DNA from: Sulfurimonas autotrophica DSM 16294
Lineage (GTDB): Bacteria; Campylobacterota; Campylobacteria; Campylobacterales; Sulfurimonadaceae
NCBI RefSeq assembly: GCF_000147355.1
Contig: NC_014506.1
Span: forward strand, 1,612,001 to 1,676,000
Direction of reading: 5' to 3'
DNA: 64,000 nucleotides
In this document: positions 25,537 to 35,941 of the stretch, in pieces
How the letters are laid out: each line of letters begins with the position of its first letter
Position numbering within the stretch: the first letter of the stretch is position 1
Made by a program: the position numbers and the translations under genes
Notes under the pieces: generated by a model
Database searches by the model: none
What the model was told of the DNA's origin: nothing
What the model saw: the letters and a program-made list of their open reading frames with translations, nothing else

Positions 25537-26565
25537 TTACTCTATCATCTCTTCAGTTGAACCCATCTGAATAGCTCCAGATTCAGCCAACTGATTTACA
25601 AGTTCAACAATTTTTCTCTGAGCAGCTTCTACATCTTTCATTTTCACAGCCCCAAGGAACTGCATCTCTTCTTCAAATGCTTCGCGAGCACGCTCACTCA
25701 TTGCAGAGAAGAACTTCTCTTTTAACTCTTCAGGAGCAGACTTAAGTGCCAGCATAAGTTCTGCTTTGTCCACAGCTTTTAATACTTCTGCAATAGAGTT
25801 TTTATCAAGAGAAACCATATCTTCAAATGTAAACATCATCTCTTTAATTTGTGTTGCCAATTCTTCATCAACCTGTTCAATATTTGCCAATGTAGCTTTT
25901 GAATTTTTCGCACCAAGACGGTTAAATATATCTGCAACGGCACGTGTTCCACCCACTTCAACTTTGTAAGATGCAAGAGATTCAAGTTTTGACTCTAACA
26001 CTGCTGAGACTCTTTTGATTACTGAAGGAGAAATATCTCCGAGTTTTGCCATACGCATAGCTACTTCACTTCGCAAGTCATCCGGAAAATACTGCAGTGT
26101 ATCTGCCGCTTCGGTCGGATCCATATGTGCCAAAATAAGCGCAATAGTCTGCGGATGCTCATTGATAATAAAGTCTGAGAGCTGTTGCGGCTTGATTTTT
26201 GATAGATATGCAAAGTTTTGTGTATTTTGCATACTTTTGGAGAGTTTATCTAAAACTTTTTTTGCCTCTTCCGGACCAAGTGTTCTATACAACAACTCTC
26301 TGGCATATTCCATACCGCCTGATGTCATATATTGACCCGATTGAAAAATTGCATGAAATTCTTCTAAAACGGCAGTTGCCATTGCTTTATCTATTGTTTT
26401 ATTTGCTGCAATATATTTAGAGATTTCAGTAATAGCTTCAACACCCATATGAGAAAATATGGCTGCAGTCGCGTCTTCACCTAACTGCAGTAAAAGTATG
26501 GCAATTTTTTCTGCCATACTCATTTCATCAAGTGCTGCTTGTTGTTGCTGCGTTAAAGTAGACAT
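25537..26565 (-). CDS. fliG: Flagellar motor switch protein FliG
   Basis: 342 residues. FliG forms the rotor ring between FliF and FliM and contacts the stator. The N-terminal, middle and C-terminal armadillo domains are clear; the EHPQTIALILAHM motif in the middle domain is the FliM-binding EHPQ site, and the charged helix near the end (SERAREAFEEEMQFLGAV) is the torque region. The C-terminus is slightly extended (SGAIQMGSTEEMIE). It is 2 bp after fliF. Confidence 0.97.
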   Translation of the reverse strand: MSTLTQQQQAALDEMSMAEKIAILLLQLGEDATAAIFSHMGVEAITEISKYIAANKTIDKAMATAVLEEFHAIFQSGQYMTSGGMEYARELLYRTLGPEEAKKVLDKLSKSMQNTQNFAYLSKIKPQQLSDFIINEHPQTIALILAHMDPTEAADTLQYFPDDLRSEVAMRMAKLGDISPSVIKRVSAVLESKLESLASYKVEVGGTRAVADIFNRLGAKNSKATLANIEQVDEELATQIKEMMFTFEDMVSLDKNSIAEVLKAVDKAELMLALKSAPEELKEKFFSAMSERAREAFEEEMQFLGAVKMKDVEAAQRKIVELVNQLAESGAIQMGSTEEMIE

Positions 26566-26567
26566 GT

Positions 26568-28277
26568 TTATCTCCTCTCTCTGCTAGGAATTTCAGATTC
26601 TTCACTCAAAAGTGCTTCTAGTAAAGATGCCACCTCTTCTGGTGTATCTTCTGCCATTGTTCTTACTTTTTCCAAAATAACTTCATGTTTTAGGTCATCT
26701 TCATTAAAGTTACTGCTCATACCCAGTTGATCTTCAACTTTTTTACGCATTGTCTGTACTTTTTCAACCAAATCTTCACCTTCTTCCTCTTCTATTTCCA
26801 ATGACGGAGCTACAAGTTCTTCATCTTCTTTTGAAATTTCAAGCATCTTGTCTGCAAACGGTGCAATAACTTTTTTATACAGAATAAACAATAATATAAG
26901 TACAAACAAGTACTTAAACAGGCCTGAAAATGGTGCTAAATATGTTTCGCTAAATATGATAGCCTGGTTCACGCCTTGCACGCCTTTATTTGTTAATGCT
27001 CGCTCAAACTGCAAGTTTTGCACACTGATTTGATCCCCCCTATTAGGATCAATACCTATAGAACGGCTAGCCAGAGATGTTAATGCATTAATATCCGCAT
27101 CGTCTAGTGGTACATACTCCATTTCTTCAGTAGGATTTCCGTCTTTATCTACTTTTGTTTTATATTTACCATCGACTACAACAGCAGCCGTTATCCTTTT
27201 AATTCTCGCAAACTGGCTTTTTGTAGTACTGACAGTTTTTCCTACTTCATAATTAGTAGTACCCGAATTTTTTGAATATTTTTCTACTGTTTTATTTGAT
27301 GCAAGTCCCTGTACAGGACCGATATTACTCACAGTTCCTGGCACTCCTCCAACTTCTTTTGGCGAACTGCCTTCTCTTTTTTCTTCATTCACCTGTTCAC
27401 TTCGTACAACATTTTCAGGATCATATTTTTCGGAAGTAGAGTTTTTCTGTGAAAAATCAAATTCTATAGTTACCTGTGCCACGACTTTGTCTTTTCCACC
27501 CACAAATGGTGCGATAACATCAATAATTTTTTCTTGTCTTTTTTTCTCTTCTTTGATTTTATACTTTTGCTGTACAACAGAAAGTTCACTCATCTGTGCC
27601 ATTTCATCATTATCGCCAAGTGTCACGCCGTCGCTGTCAATCAACATCACATTTGAAGATTTTAATTTTGGTACGGCTGCAGATACAAGGTTTTTAATAC
27701 CTCTTATTTGCTTAGGCGTAAGCATTCTCCCATCAGCGAGCTGCACCATTACAGAAGCCGTAGGATCAACCTGTTTTGATACAAAGAGTGTGTCTTTTGG
27801 AAGAGCAAGGCTTACTGTTGCTTTCTCAACAGGAGAAAGTGCAGTGATAGTACGGGAAAGTTCCCCTTCTAAGGCACGAAGATGTTTAATTTTTTGATCA
27901 AAACTCGTTGCACCGAACTCCTGCTTGTCAAAAAGCTCAAAACCAACACCGCTGTTTTTTGGTATGCCCAAAGAGGCTATTGAAATTCTCTCTTTATAAA
28001 CAACGTCACGCGGTACTTTTATAACATTATTTGCTTCAATTTTATAAGTAATATTGTCTTTTTCAAGCTGCTCTACCACTTTTGCAGCATCTGCCGGTGT
28101 TAAAGCATCAAAAAGTACTTCATATGCACTGCCTGAAGTTTTTTTAGCAGTAAAAACAACTAAAAATATTAAAAAAGCAACAATACCGACAACAGCGGCT
28201 GCTATAATAATTTTTTGCTGTTTTGTCAGTTTTGCATACAATACTGACAGCTGTGAAAAAAGTACCTTAAAATCCAT
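26568..28277 (-). CDS. fliF: Flagellar MS-ring protein FliF
   Basis: 569 residues. It builds the MS-ring in the inner membrane. Two membrane helices bracket the periplasmic part: about residues 25-46 (IIIAAAVVGIVAFLIFLVVF) and about 447-467 (FKYLFVLILLFILYKKVIAP). Between them are the secretin-like domains (YEVLFDALTPADAAKVVEQL and LPKDTLFVSKQVDPTASVMV). The C-terminal cytoplasmic tail with SEESEIPSRERR binds FliG. It is first of the fliFGH set, 19 bp after hisC. Confidence 0.97.
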   Translation of the reverse strand: MDFKVLFSQLSVLYAKLTKQQKIIIAAAVVGIVAFLIFLVVFTAKKTSGSAYEVLFDALTPADAAKVVEQLEKDNITYKIEANNVIKVPRDVVYKERISIASLGIPKNSGVGFELFDKQEFGATSFDQKIKHLRALEGELSRTITALSPVEKATVSLALPKDTLFVSKQVDPTASVMVQLADGRMLTPKQIRGIKNLVSAAVPKLKSSNVMLIDSDGVTLGDNDEMAQMSELSVVQQKYKIKEEKKRQEKIIDVIAPFVGGKDKVVAQVTIEFDFSQKNSTSEKYDPENVVRSEQVNEEKREGSSPKEVGGVPGTVSNIGPVQGLASNKTVEKYSKNSGTTNYEVGKTVSTTKSQFARIKRITAAVVVDGKYKTKVDKDGNPTEEMEYVPLDDADINALTSLASRSIGIDPNRGDQISVQNLQFERALTNKGVQGVNQAIIFSETYLAPFSGLFKYLFVLILLFILYKKVIAPFADKMLEISKEDEELVAPSLEIEEEEGEDLVEKVQTMRKKVEDQLGMSSNFNEDDLKHEVILEKVRTMAEDTPEEVASLLEALLSEESEIPSRERR

Positions 28278-28296
28278 TAACTTCCCATCTTAAATT

Positions 28297-29391
28297 TTAT
28301 ATTAATGCTGATGCAAGTTCAAAAAAACGGCTGTTTTGTTCTTTTGTTCCGACAGTTACACGAATTGCGTTCATACCGTAACTACTTAAATCTCTCACAA
28401 TCATTCCTTGTCGCAATAAAGCATCAGAAAGTTTCGTTGAATTTTGCGTTTCATTTAGACATAAAGTAACAAAATTTGTATAACTCTCTATTATATCTAT
28501 TTTTTTCTCGTTTGCAAACTCTTCATAACGTTTCATCTCATCAAAATTTAAAGCGATACAATTATTTACAAATTCTTCATCTTCAAGAGCAACGCTTGCA
28601 GCTTCAAGCGACAATGTTGTAATATTAAACGGCGGTCTTAATTTATAAAGTTCTTTTATGATATTTTTCTGCGAAATACCATAACCCACACGCATACCAC
28701 CAAGGCCATAAGCCTTTGAAAAAGTACCCAAATAAATAACATTTTCAAATTTGTTCAATAACTCTTTTGGAATAACTTTTTTACTTGCATCTTTATAAGC
28801 ACCATATTCCATATAGGCACAATCTACAACAACCAAAGTATCCTTATCAATTTTTTCTAAAAATTCCATCATTGCCTGCGCATCTATAGCATCGCCCGTC
28901 GGATTATTCGGCGTACACAAAAAAATAATATCCGGATTTTCTTTTTTATAGAGTTCATAAAATTCATCTAAATCGTGTTCTTGTGATGCAGTTCTAATAA
29001 TCTGGGCACCAACATGTTTTGCATATATCTCATACATTGCAAAAGTAACACTGTTAATCAGTATTTTAGAATTTTCATCAGCTTTTGCATGCATAATAAA
29101 CTCTATAACCTGATCACTGCCGCTACCGATAATGAGATTTTCATTTTCAATAGCGTACTTACCTGTTAATGCACTTTTGAGCTTCGTCATGCTGTCATCA
29201 GGGTAAAGCGCCATATTTGGTATAATCTTTGCAACTGCATTTTGCACTTTTGGTGAGCATCCGTAAGGATTTTCATTTGAAGCAAGTTTTACAATGTCTT
29301 TTGGCTCTATACCAAATTCCCGTACTACAAGCTCTATTGGCTTACCTGCTTCATAAGTATTAATGCTTTCTAATTTTTTGTTAAATTTCAA
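28297..29391 (-). CDS. hisC: Histidinol-phosphate aminotransferase
   Basis: 364 residues. PLP enzyme that transaminates imidazole acetol phosphate to histidinol phosphate; in many bacteria it also handles aromatic keto acids. Lys226 in [13 protein letters not shown] is the PLP lysine; LASNENPYG near the N-terminus, CTPNNPTG and [11 protein letters not shown] are family motifs. Overlaps pheA by 4 bp, so a combined His/Phe role is plausible and is typical of Campylobacterota. Confidence 0.93.
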   Translation of the reverse strand: MKFNKKLESINTYEAGKPIELVVREFGIEPKDIVKLASNENPYGCSPKVQNAVAKIIPNMALYPDDSMTKLKSALTGKYAIENENLIIGSGSDQVIEFIMHAKADENSKILINSVTFAMYEIYAKHVGAQIIRTASQEHDLDEFYELYKKENPDIIFLCTPNNPTGDAIDAQAMMEFLEKIDKDTLVVVDCAYMEYGAYKDASKKVIPKELLNKFENVIYLGTFSKAYGLGGMRVGYGISQKNIIKELYKLRPPFNITTLSLEAASVALEDEEFVNNCIALNFDEMKRYEEFANEKKIDIIESYTNFVTLCLNETQNSTKLSDALLRQGMIVRDLSSYGMNAIRVTVGTKEQNSRFFELASALI

Positions 29392-30470
29392 TCTTCACCC
29401 TTTACGTAACTTCCAAGCCATGTGACTTCATCTTTATGTTTTTGTATTACTTTTTGAATTCTTTGTTCATCTATATGACCATAAAAGTCTATATAGAACC
29501 AGTAACCGAATCCGCCTTTATCTTTTGAAGGACGTGATTCTATTTTTGAGAGATTTATTTTTTCTTTGTCAAAGTCCTGTAAAAAATGCACCAAAGAACC
29601 CGCCTCGACGGCATCGTTTAAGCGTACTAATATTGAAGTCTTATCATCTTTACTTATAGCGTTTTTAAAATCACTTAAAATGACAAAGCGTGTTGTGTTG
29701 TCTATAGCATCTTCTATGTTTTCAAACATGGTAGGAACACCATAGAGTTTTGCGGCAATATGTGAGCAAATTGCAGCTGAATTTGGTTCACGTGCTGCGA
29801 GTATTGCAGCTTTTGCAGTCGATTCTACAGGAATCAATTCAACATTAACAAGACCATGCTCGCTTAAAAATTCACGACACTGTCCAAAGCCTTTGTCTTT
29901 TGAGTATATTTTCGTAATATTTTCAAGTTTTTCCGCTTTTGTAGCAAAAGACATATGAATAGGCATATAAAGTTCTGCAACGATTTTGACCGAACTTTTG
30001 GCAAGTAAATCAAGTGTTTCTCCAACAATACCGTCACGAGAATTTTCAATTGGTACAACACCGAATTTCGCACGACCTGCTTCAAGTGTTTTAAATACCG
30101 AAGCAATAGAGTTTAACGAAAGATAATCACTCATAGCCCCAAAACGGCTCTCTGCCGCTTGATGGGTGAAGCTCCCCTCAGGTCCTAGGTATGCGATACG
30201 TTCAGGCAATTCCAAATTTCTTGCAACTGCAAAAATTTCTAAAAATATTGCCTCTATAGCGCTTTGATTTAAAAGTCCGCCTTCTTCTTTATTTAGAGTA
30301 ACAAGTCTGTCAATAATGGCTTTTTCTCTCTCTGGTCTATAGATAGCTCCGCCTGTATCTTTTTTAATTTCCCCGACTCTTTCAACGACTTTCATACGCT
30401 TATTAAGGAGTTTAAGCATCTCATTATCTATTTCATCTATTGCTACTCTACAGTCATCCAAAGTTTTCAT
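29388..30470 (-). CDS. pheA: Bifunctional chorismate mutase / prephenate dehydratase
   Basis: 360 residues. The first 85 residues are an AroQ-type chorismate mutase ([26 protein letters not shown]). The prephenate dehydratase domain follows: [38 protein letters not shown], and the dehydratase signature NTTRFVIL. The last 80 residues form an ACT domain ([15 protein letters not shown]...[19 protein letters not shown]), expected to bind phenylalanine for feedback. It abuts the HAD gene and overlaps hisC by 4 bp. Confidence 0.97.
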   Translation of the reverse strand: MKTLDDCRVAIDEIDNEMLKLLNKRMKVVERVGEIKKDTGGAIYRPEREKAIIDRLVTLNKEEGGLLNQSAIEAIFLEIFAVARNLELPERIAYLGPEGSFTHQAAESRFGAMSDYLSLNSIASVFKTLEAGRAKFGVVPIENSRDGIVGETLDLLAKSSVKIVAELYMPIHMSFATKAEKLENITKIYSKDKGFGQCREFLSEHGLVNVELIPVESTAKAAILAAREPNSAAICSHIAAKLYGVPTMFENIEDAIDNTTRFVILSDFKNAISKDDKTSILVRLNDAVEAGSLVHFLQDFDKEKINLSKIESRPSKDKGGFGYWFYIDFYGHIDEQRIQKVIQKHKDEVTWLGSYVKGED

Positions 30471-31258
30471 TACTTCTCCATCTTATGTCGAATTAAAATA
30501 TCTTGCATATTTTTATATATAAAATCGGGTTTGAGATTTTCCTCTAAAAAAGGCACGATTTCATCAGCACTTTTATACTTTCCGCTTGTCACAAAAATCG
30601 TCTGCATTCCAAGCTCTTTTGCTCCGCCCAAATCTCCTTTGACATCATCACTTATAATTGTTATATCACAAAACTGAGCATAAGGGTTTTGTTTTTTGAG
30701 TCTTTCAAGGGCTTCTTTGTAAAATACTTGACTCGGTTTACCCACAACATCATAAGCACTGCTTGTTGCAAATTCAAGCATTTTTAAAATCGCTCCGACA
30801 CCGGGGTAGCGTTTATTGTTTTTTGCATAAATAGATGTTTCATGCATACCCACTAACTTTGCGCCTGAGAGTAGAAAATCTATCATCTGTGCATATTCAT
30901 CGGCAGTGAAATTCTCTTTTATAGCTATGAGCACTGTTTTAGGGTTTGTATAATCTAGCTTGTATCCCATTTTTTGCAGTGTTTGTAAAAATTCTTCTGC
31001 TCCATATGCAGCAACAGCCTCTTTTGAAACATGTGATTCTAAAAGCATTAAAGGGTCAAGATATTTACCTGCATCAAAATCAAAATCTATCGAGTTGAGA
31101 TATGCTAAAAAATCCTGCGATGCTTTTTTTGTATTGTTGGTAATTACCATGTACGGTATATGCTCAGTATTAAGTTTGTTTATAAACTCTCTGCTCCCCT
31201 CTATAGGAGATTTGTCTTCATCGCTGATAAGAGTGCCCTGAACATCTATAAAATACAT
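30470..31258 (-). CDS. HAD-superfamily hydrolase (NagD-like, subfamily IIA)
   Basis: 262 residues. HAD motif I is FIDVQGTL (the usual DxDGTL with Gln replacing the second Asp: D5-x-Q), then motif II VITNNT, motif III with the Lys in VVGKPSQVF and motif IV in ISDDVKGDL. The cap is of the C2 NagD-like type. The change of the second acid in motif I suggests weaker or different chemistry than a normal phosphatase. It sits between lysA (1 bp away) and pheA, as in Campylobacter jejuni, so a housekeeping role linked to amino-acid metabolism is likely but undefined. Confidence 0.88.
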   Translation of the reverse strand: MYFIDVQGTLISDEDKSPIEGSREFINKLNTEHIPYMVITNNTKKASQDFLAYLNSIDFDFDAGKYLDPLMLLESHVSKEAVAAYGAEEFLQTLQKMGYKLDYTNPKTVLIAIKENFTADEYAQMIDFLLSGAKLVGMHETSIYAKNNKRYPGVGAILKMLEFATSSAYDVVGKPSQVFYKEALERLKKQNPYAQFCDITIISDDVKGDLGGAKELGMQTIFVTSGKYKSADEIVPFLEENLKPDFIYKNMQDILIRHKMEK

Positions 31259-31259
31259 T

Positions 31260-32471
31260 TTAGTCTACTAAAAATTCTTGTTCTAAACAAATAAGGTCTT
31301 CAAAACATTCGCGTTTGCGAATGAGCCTTGCTTTGCCGTTTTGTACTGCTACTTCCGCACTTCTGCCGCGGGTATTATAATTACTTCCCATACCGAAGCC
31401 GTATGCCCCTGCACTGTGAATAACGAGCAAGTCATTTCTATTAAGCTCCGGTAATGGGTAATTTTTAGCAAAAAAATCACCGCTTTCACATACAGGGCCA
31501 ACAATATCAACTTCTCTTGTCTTGCCATTATTATCTGTAATCGCTTCTATTTTATGGTAGGCATTATAAAGAGAAGGTCGAAGTAAATCATTCATTGCCC
31601 CGTCAACTACCACGAATTTTTTATCTCCATTTTGTTTTTCGTACAACACTTTTGTAACAAAATAGCCTGCATTTGCTGTTAAAAATCTGCCCGGTTCACA
31701 AAGAATAGTCAAATCGAGTGCTGTAAGTGTGCTTAAAATCGCCTGAGCATAATCATACGGTTTTATCGTCTCTTCGTTGCCATATTTAACGCCAAGCCCG
31801 CCACCGACATCAAAAAACTTCAATTCTATATCAATAGCCTGCAGTGAACGAATTAAGTCCGCTACTATTTCAGCAGCTTCTCTGATTGGCTGTAGTTGTG
31901 TAAGTTGTGAGCCAATATGAAAATGAATCCCTACAGGGTCAAGGTGTTCAGAGTTCTTGGCCTGAATATACATACGCTTTGCAGTTGAGAGATCAACGCC
32001 AAATTTATTGTCATGCAAGCCTGTTGAAATATAAGGATGAGTTTGAGGGTCAATGTTCGGATTGACCCTGATACTGATACGAGAAGGTCTACCAAGCTCC
32101 TCTGCGATTGATTCAACACGCTGCAGTTCTGCTTCACTCTCAACATTAATATATAAAATATCTTTTTCTATCGCTTCGCGAATTTCGTCATCACTTTTAC
32201 CAACACCCGAAAATATAATTTTATAAGCAGGAATACCTGCTAAAAATGCGCGGCGCACTTCACCGATAGAAACACAATCAGCACCGCTTCCCATTTTTGC
32301 AAAATGTCTAACCACACTCAAATTTGAGTTTGCTTTAACAGCATAAGCTATAATAGACTTACGGCCTTTAAAAGCCTCTTTTAACTCTGTATATTGTTCT
32401 GACATATAATCAAAATCATACACATATAACGGTGTACCATACTCTTTTGCCAATGCTTTAAAATCAACCAT
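31260..32471 (-). CDS. lysA: Diaminopimelate decarboxylase
   Basis: 403 residues. A fold III PLP enzyme converting meso-diaminopimelate to lysine. Lys46 in IIAYAVKANSN is the PLP lysine; GADCVSIGEVRRAF, HFHIGSQLTQ, DVGGGLGV, CEPGRFL and the C-terminal GAYGFGMGSNYNTRGRSAEV are typical. It follows lptG by 53 bp and precedes the HAD gene by one base, the same order as in C. jejuni. Confidence 0.97.
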   Translation of the reverse strand: MVDFKALAKEYGTPLYVYDFDYMSEQYTELKEAFKGRKSIIAYAVKANSNLSVVRHFAKMGSGADCVSIGEVRRAFLAGIPAYKIIFSGVGKSDDEIREAIEKDILYINVESEAELQRVESIAEELGRPSRISIRVNPNIDPQTHPYISTGLHDNKFGVDLSTAKRMYIQAKNSEHLDPVGIHFHIGSQLTQLQPIREAAEIVADLIRSLQAIDIELKFFDVGGGLGVKYGNEETIKPYDYAQAILSTLTALDLTILCEPGRFLTANAGYFVTKVLYEKQNGDKKFVVVDGAMNDLLRPSLYNAYHKIEAITDNNGKTREVDIVGPVCESGDFFAKNYPLPELNRNDLLVIHSAGAYGFGMGSNYNTRGRSAEVAVQNGKARLIRKRECFEDLICLEQEFLVD

Positions 32472-32524
32472 AAAAATTCCAAATCTTTTTTAGATGATTT
32501 TACCCAAAATGTGCTTATAAGTGC

Positions 32525-33601
32525 CTAAGATGTAGAGGATCTGTGCCTATGCCACTGCAAGAAGGCCAAAACAGCAAGTATGACAACCGGGACAATTATA
32601 CCTATTTCACTCGATATAACTTTATTATTTGCAAGTTTTATAAGGAAAAAAAGAATTCCCCAGGTAAGTAAAGTAGCTAAAATTGCGCCGAAGGTAAAAA
32701 GGGAAACATTCAAAAAACGTACACTCATAGGTACAAAGAAAAATATAATGACTATAAGACAAGGAACAAAAAATGGATAAATAAATATTTTATACAATGC
32801 TGCTTTGATATTATCCGTATTGATGTTTTGTTTATCCAGCAGACGTATAGCATCAACAGCGTCTTTAATTGTAAAATTCACCTTGCCTTCATATACCTGG
32901 TCAAGCATTTTAGGACGAAAACCTTCTAAAATTCTCAAGTCCTTTGCCTTTGTGACTGTTATGCCGGGTGATACAAGGGATAAATCATCAGGTTTGGTGA
33001 TGATGTCAGCTCGCTTAATAAACCAATAATTATCTATATATCTTGCAGACTTGGCAACCACGACCTCTTTTAAAGACTCATTTTCAACACTGAATACACG
33101 AATATTTTTTGCACTCTCCTGCAAAGGAAGGAGTTTTGAAAAGTATATATACTTGCCCTTGTAAGCAAAAAAAAGATCTCTTGTAGGGCTTAGGTATTGT
33201 GCATTCTTTTTTATATTTCTAGAAAATTCTTCTGATCGGGCGAAATTTGACCAGGCATGTAGTGCAATAAAAAGTATAATCACAGCAGTTGATACAAATA
33301 CAAATGGACGCAGTACATCTACTCTTGAATAACCTAAAGAGAAAAATGAAACAAGTGCATTTGATCGAATGAGATATATTTTTGTAGATATCATGGCAAA
33401 TACAAGTGCTACAGGAAGTAAAATATCAATTGCTGAAAATGACTTATACACCAAATAAATTAAAATAAGGTTTGCCGATGACTTTGACAATTCCTCTGCA
33501 CTTCCCATATAATCAAAACCGACAACAAACAAAACCAAGGCTGTTAATATAATCAAAAAATATTTTATATAATGCAAAGATATATATTTAAAAGCTAGCA
33601 T
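32525..33601 (-). CDS. lptG: LptF/LptG-family lipopolysaccharide export permease
   Basis: 358 residues. Six membrane helices in a 3+3 arrangement around a periplasmic beta-jellyroll (about residues 120-250, YLSPTRDLFFAYKGKYIYFSK...ARYIDNYWFIKRADIITKP), the layout of LptF/LptG permeases that move LPS from the inner membrane to the Lpt bridge. Positively charged cytoplasmic ends fit the family. I name it LptG by its position after pth (known in Campylobacter); LptF cannot be excluded. The start overlaps the pth stop by 7 bp. Confidence 0.85.
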   Translation of the reverse strand: MLAFKYISLHYIKYFLIILTALVLFVVGFDYMGSAEELSKSSANLILIYLVYKSFSAIDILLPVALVFAMISTKIYLIRSNALVSFFSLGYSRVDVLRPFVFVSTAVIILFIALHAWSNFARSEEFSRNIKKNAQYLSPTRDLFFAYKGKYIYFSKLLPLQESAKNIRVFSVENESLKEVVVAKSARYIDNYWFIKRADIITKPDDLSLVSPGITVTKAKDLRILEGFRPKMLDQVYEGKVNFTIKDAVDAIRLLDKQNINTDNIKAALYKIFIYPFFVPCLIVIIFFFVPMSVRFLNVSLFTFGAILATLLTWGILFFLIKLANNKVISSEIGIIVPVVILAVLAFLQWHRHRSSTS

Positions 33602-34149
33602 ACCATAGCCTTTTGAGAATACTTTGAGCTCGTATCTTCGAGTGAATTTGTCAATAAAAATTCCACTGCATCACAACTTTTGTTTATCCATTCTTGGAGA
33701 CATTTTTGTTCAGTTTGATTAAATGGGCTAAGCACATAAGAGGCGATTTCGCCTTTATGTTCAGGTTTACCAATGCCCATTCTTACTCTGATATATTCAC
33801 GAGATATTTTAGAGTCTATTGACTTTAAACCGTTATGTCCACCATGTCCACCACCTTTTTTAAAACGCAATGCGCCAAAAGACAGGTCTAAATCATCATG
33901 TATTACAACAACATCTTCAAGTTTATAGAATTGTTTTACTTTTATAACAGATTCTCCCGAGAGGTTCATATAAGTCAATGGTTTTAATAAAAAATGATTT
34001 TGGAATTTATAAAGTTCACCTTGGAATGATGAAGAAGAAAGTTTTACGGCATTATGACGACGAATAAGTTCATCTACAACCATAAAGCCGATATTATGGC
34101 GTGTATTCTCATAGTCGGATCCAGGGTTTCCCAGCCCAACTATAAGCAT
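33595..34149 (-). CDS. pth: Peptidyl-tRNA hydrolase
   Basis: 184 residues. It releases peptides from peptidyl-tRNA dropped by ribosomes. Essential His18 lies in GLGNPGSDYENTRHNIGFM, with LKPLTYMNLSG and the DDLDLSFGALRFKKGGGHGGHNGL motif downstream. It is 8 bp after rplY, a very common pairing. Confidence 0.97.
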   Translation of the reverse strand: MLIVGLGNPGSDYENTRHNIGFMVVDELIRRHNAVKLSSSSFQGELYKFQNHFLLKPLTYMNLSGESVIKVKQFYKLEDVVVIHDDLDLSFGALRFKKGGGHGGHNGLKSIDSKISREYIRVRMGIGKPEHKGEIASYVLSPFNQTEQKCLQEWINKSCDAVEFLLTNSLEDTSSKYSQKAMVC

Positions 34150-34157
34150 ATTTGTTA

Positions 34158-34694
34158 CTACTTAGCTTTAATAATACTTAATACAGCAACACGGTCAGCA
34201 TCTGTAAATTTAACATTTTCAGACGCATCAATATCGCGAATAAGTTTAGCATCACCAACGTCCATATCTGTTACATCGATAACAATTGTTTTTGGTAAAT
34301 CTTCTATCTTAGCTTTTACTCTTAAACGTCTCTTAGAAACATTTACAAGACCTTTATTTTTTACACCGATAGCTTCACCTACAGGTTCAACAGGAACCAT
34401 ATAGTGAGTTACAACACCCGGTTGTGCTACCATTAAATCTACGTGTAAAAGTTTCCCTGTAACTGGGTGAGACTCATATGATTGAACAACAACATTCATT
34501 TCATTTCCGTTAATTGAAACTGGAAATGCTAATGTGTCCTTATTACGAACAGTACGGATATACTCATTTTCTTTAAATGCAGCATTGATATTCTCAAGCC
34601 CTTTTCCGTAAATATTCGCAATTAGATAACCATCACGGCGAAGTGCTTTTGTGCCCTTTTTGCCAATACTCTCTCTAACTATACCTTCTAACAT
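34158..34694 (-). CDS. rplY: Ribosomal protein bL25, long Ctc form
   Basis: 178 residues. bL25 binds 5S rRNA. The N-terminal part ([25 protein letters not shown]) is the 5S-binding domain, and the C-terminal domain ([10 protein letters not shown]-like; here [23 protein letters not shown]) is the TL5/Ctc extension seen in Thermus and Campylobacterota but not in E. coli. It leads a long leftward operon down to dxs, with a -10 box at 34726. Confidence 0.95.
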   Translation of the reverse strand: MLEGIVRESIGKKGTKALRRDGYLIANIYGKGLENINAAFKENEYIRTVRNKDTLAFPVSINGNEMNVVVQSYESHPVTGKLLHVDLMVAQPGVVTHYMVPVEPVGEAIGVKNKGLVNVSKRRLRVKAKIEDLPKTIVIDVTDMDVGDAKLIRDIDASENVKFTDADRVAVLSIIKAK

Positions 34695-34725
34695 ATGAAG
34701 TCCTTTATTTTTTAAAATGGCTGAA

Positions 34726-34731
34726 ATTATA
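34726..34731 (-). promoter_or_regulatory. -10 box of the rplY-dxs operon
   Basis: TATAAT on the minus strand, 32 bp before the rplY ATG. The genes from rplY to dxs are spaced 53 bp or less, so this could drive most of the block. Confidence 0.55.
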
Positions 34732-34750
34732 CCTGTTTATGCATTAAACT

Positions 34751-35941
34751 TTACTTTAAATCGAAAACATCATCATCATCAGTAGAAATATTAATATTTT
34801 TTTCTATACTCTCTTCCAGCATCTCTGATACTTTTCCACTCATAAGTCCATTCATTTTCAGTTCCAAATCTGAGGCACTCGTTGCATTTTCAAGTGCCTG
34901 TTCCTTAGAAATGATGCCCTCATCATATAAATCTAAAATAGCCTGGTCAAAACTTTGTGATTTATAATGTTCTTTTCCGGCTTCAATAGCATCACGAATT
35001 TCATAATCCCTATTTTCCATAATCAACTTTTCAATTGTCGGAGTACGCACTAAAACTTCAAGAGCAACACGACGCTTGCCATCAATAGTTGGAATCAGTC
35101 TTTGAGATATTACCCCCTGTAAGACACCTGCAAGTGAGAGACGTACACGGTTTTGCTCATCTGTGGGAAACTGTGCAATAATACGGTTAATAGTCTCTTT
35201 CGCATCTAGCGTATGGAGCGTTGAAAAGACAAGGTGACCGGTATCTGCAGCATGAAGTGCCAAGTTGATTGTTTCTTGATCCCTCATTTCTCCAACCAAA
35301 ATAATATCAGGATCCTCCCGAAGTGCGGCACGAAGGGCACTACCAAAGGAGAGTGTATCTTGTCCGACAGATCGTTGATTAACTATGCAGTTTCTGTCTT
35401 TATGCACAAATTCAATCGGATCTTCAATTGTAATAATATGTTTCTTTTTATTGTAATTGATTTCATTTATAAGCGCCGCAAGCGTTGTAGATTTACCACT
35501 ACCTGTAACACCGGTAACAAGTACCAATCCTCTCTCTCTTTGCGTGAAACTTTTTACGATATCAGGCAAATGAAGTTCTTCAAAAGAGGGAATTTTAACA
35601 GGAATAACACGAAATACCGCTGATACTCCATCCATTTGAAAGAAAATATTTACACGAAAACGGCTATTCTCATCATATGGGTAAACAAGGTCAAGTTCTT
35701 TTTTTTCGACAAATTCACCAAAACGCCCTTTTAATAATTCTTTGGCAAATGTTAATGCATCTTCTTTAGAAAAAATACCTCCAGAAAACTGTACAATATT
35801 TCCGTTGATTCTTGCTCTCATTACAGAGTTGGCCTTTACATGTAAGTCACTGCCACCGACTTCAATCATCTTTTTAAGATGCACCCGTACTTTTTTTAAT
35901 TGTTCAAACGTTAATCTGCTGACATCCACCTGTGTAGTCAT
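34751..35941 (-). CDS. pilT: Twitching-motility ATPase PilT/PilU
   Basis: 396 residues. Retraction ATPase of type IV pili. Walker A GVTGSGKST (Lys150), Walker B IILVGEMRD, His box LVFSTLHT and the Asp box are all present; the N-terminal PAS-like domain starts at SDLHVKANS. It is longer than typical PilT (about 345) because of a C-terminal tail ending in an acidic cluster (DDDDVFDLK), closer to PilU. Transcribed after tal (4 bp overlap). No pilin genes are in the window. One TTACATGTAA (35836-35845). Confidence 0.9.
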   Translation of the reverse strand: MTTQVDVSRLTFEQLKKVRVHLKKMIEVGGSDLHVKANSVMRARINGNIVQFSGGIFSKEDALTFAKELLKGRFGEFVEKKELDLVYPYDENSRFRVNIFFQMDGVSAVFRVIPVKIPSFEELHLPDIVKSFTQRERGLVLVTGVTGSGKSTTLAALINEINYNKKKHIITIEDPIEFVHKDRNCIVNQRSVGQDTLSFGSALRAALREDPDIILVGEMRDQETINLALHAADTGHLVFSTLHTLDAKETINRIIAQFPTDEQNRVRLSLAGVLQGVISQRLIPTIDGKRRVALEVLVRTPTIEKLIMENRDYEIRDAIEAGKEHYKSQSFDQAILDLYDEGIISKEQALENATSASDLELKMNGLMSGKVSEMLEESIEKNINISTDDDDVFDLK

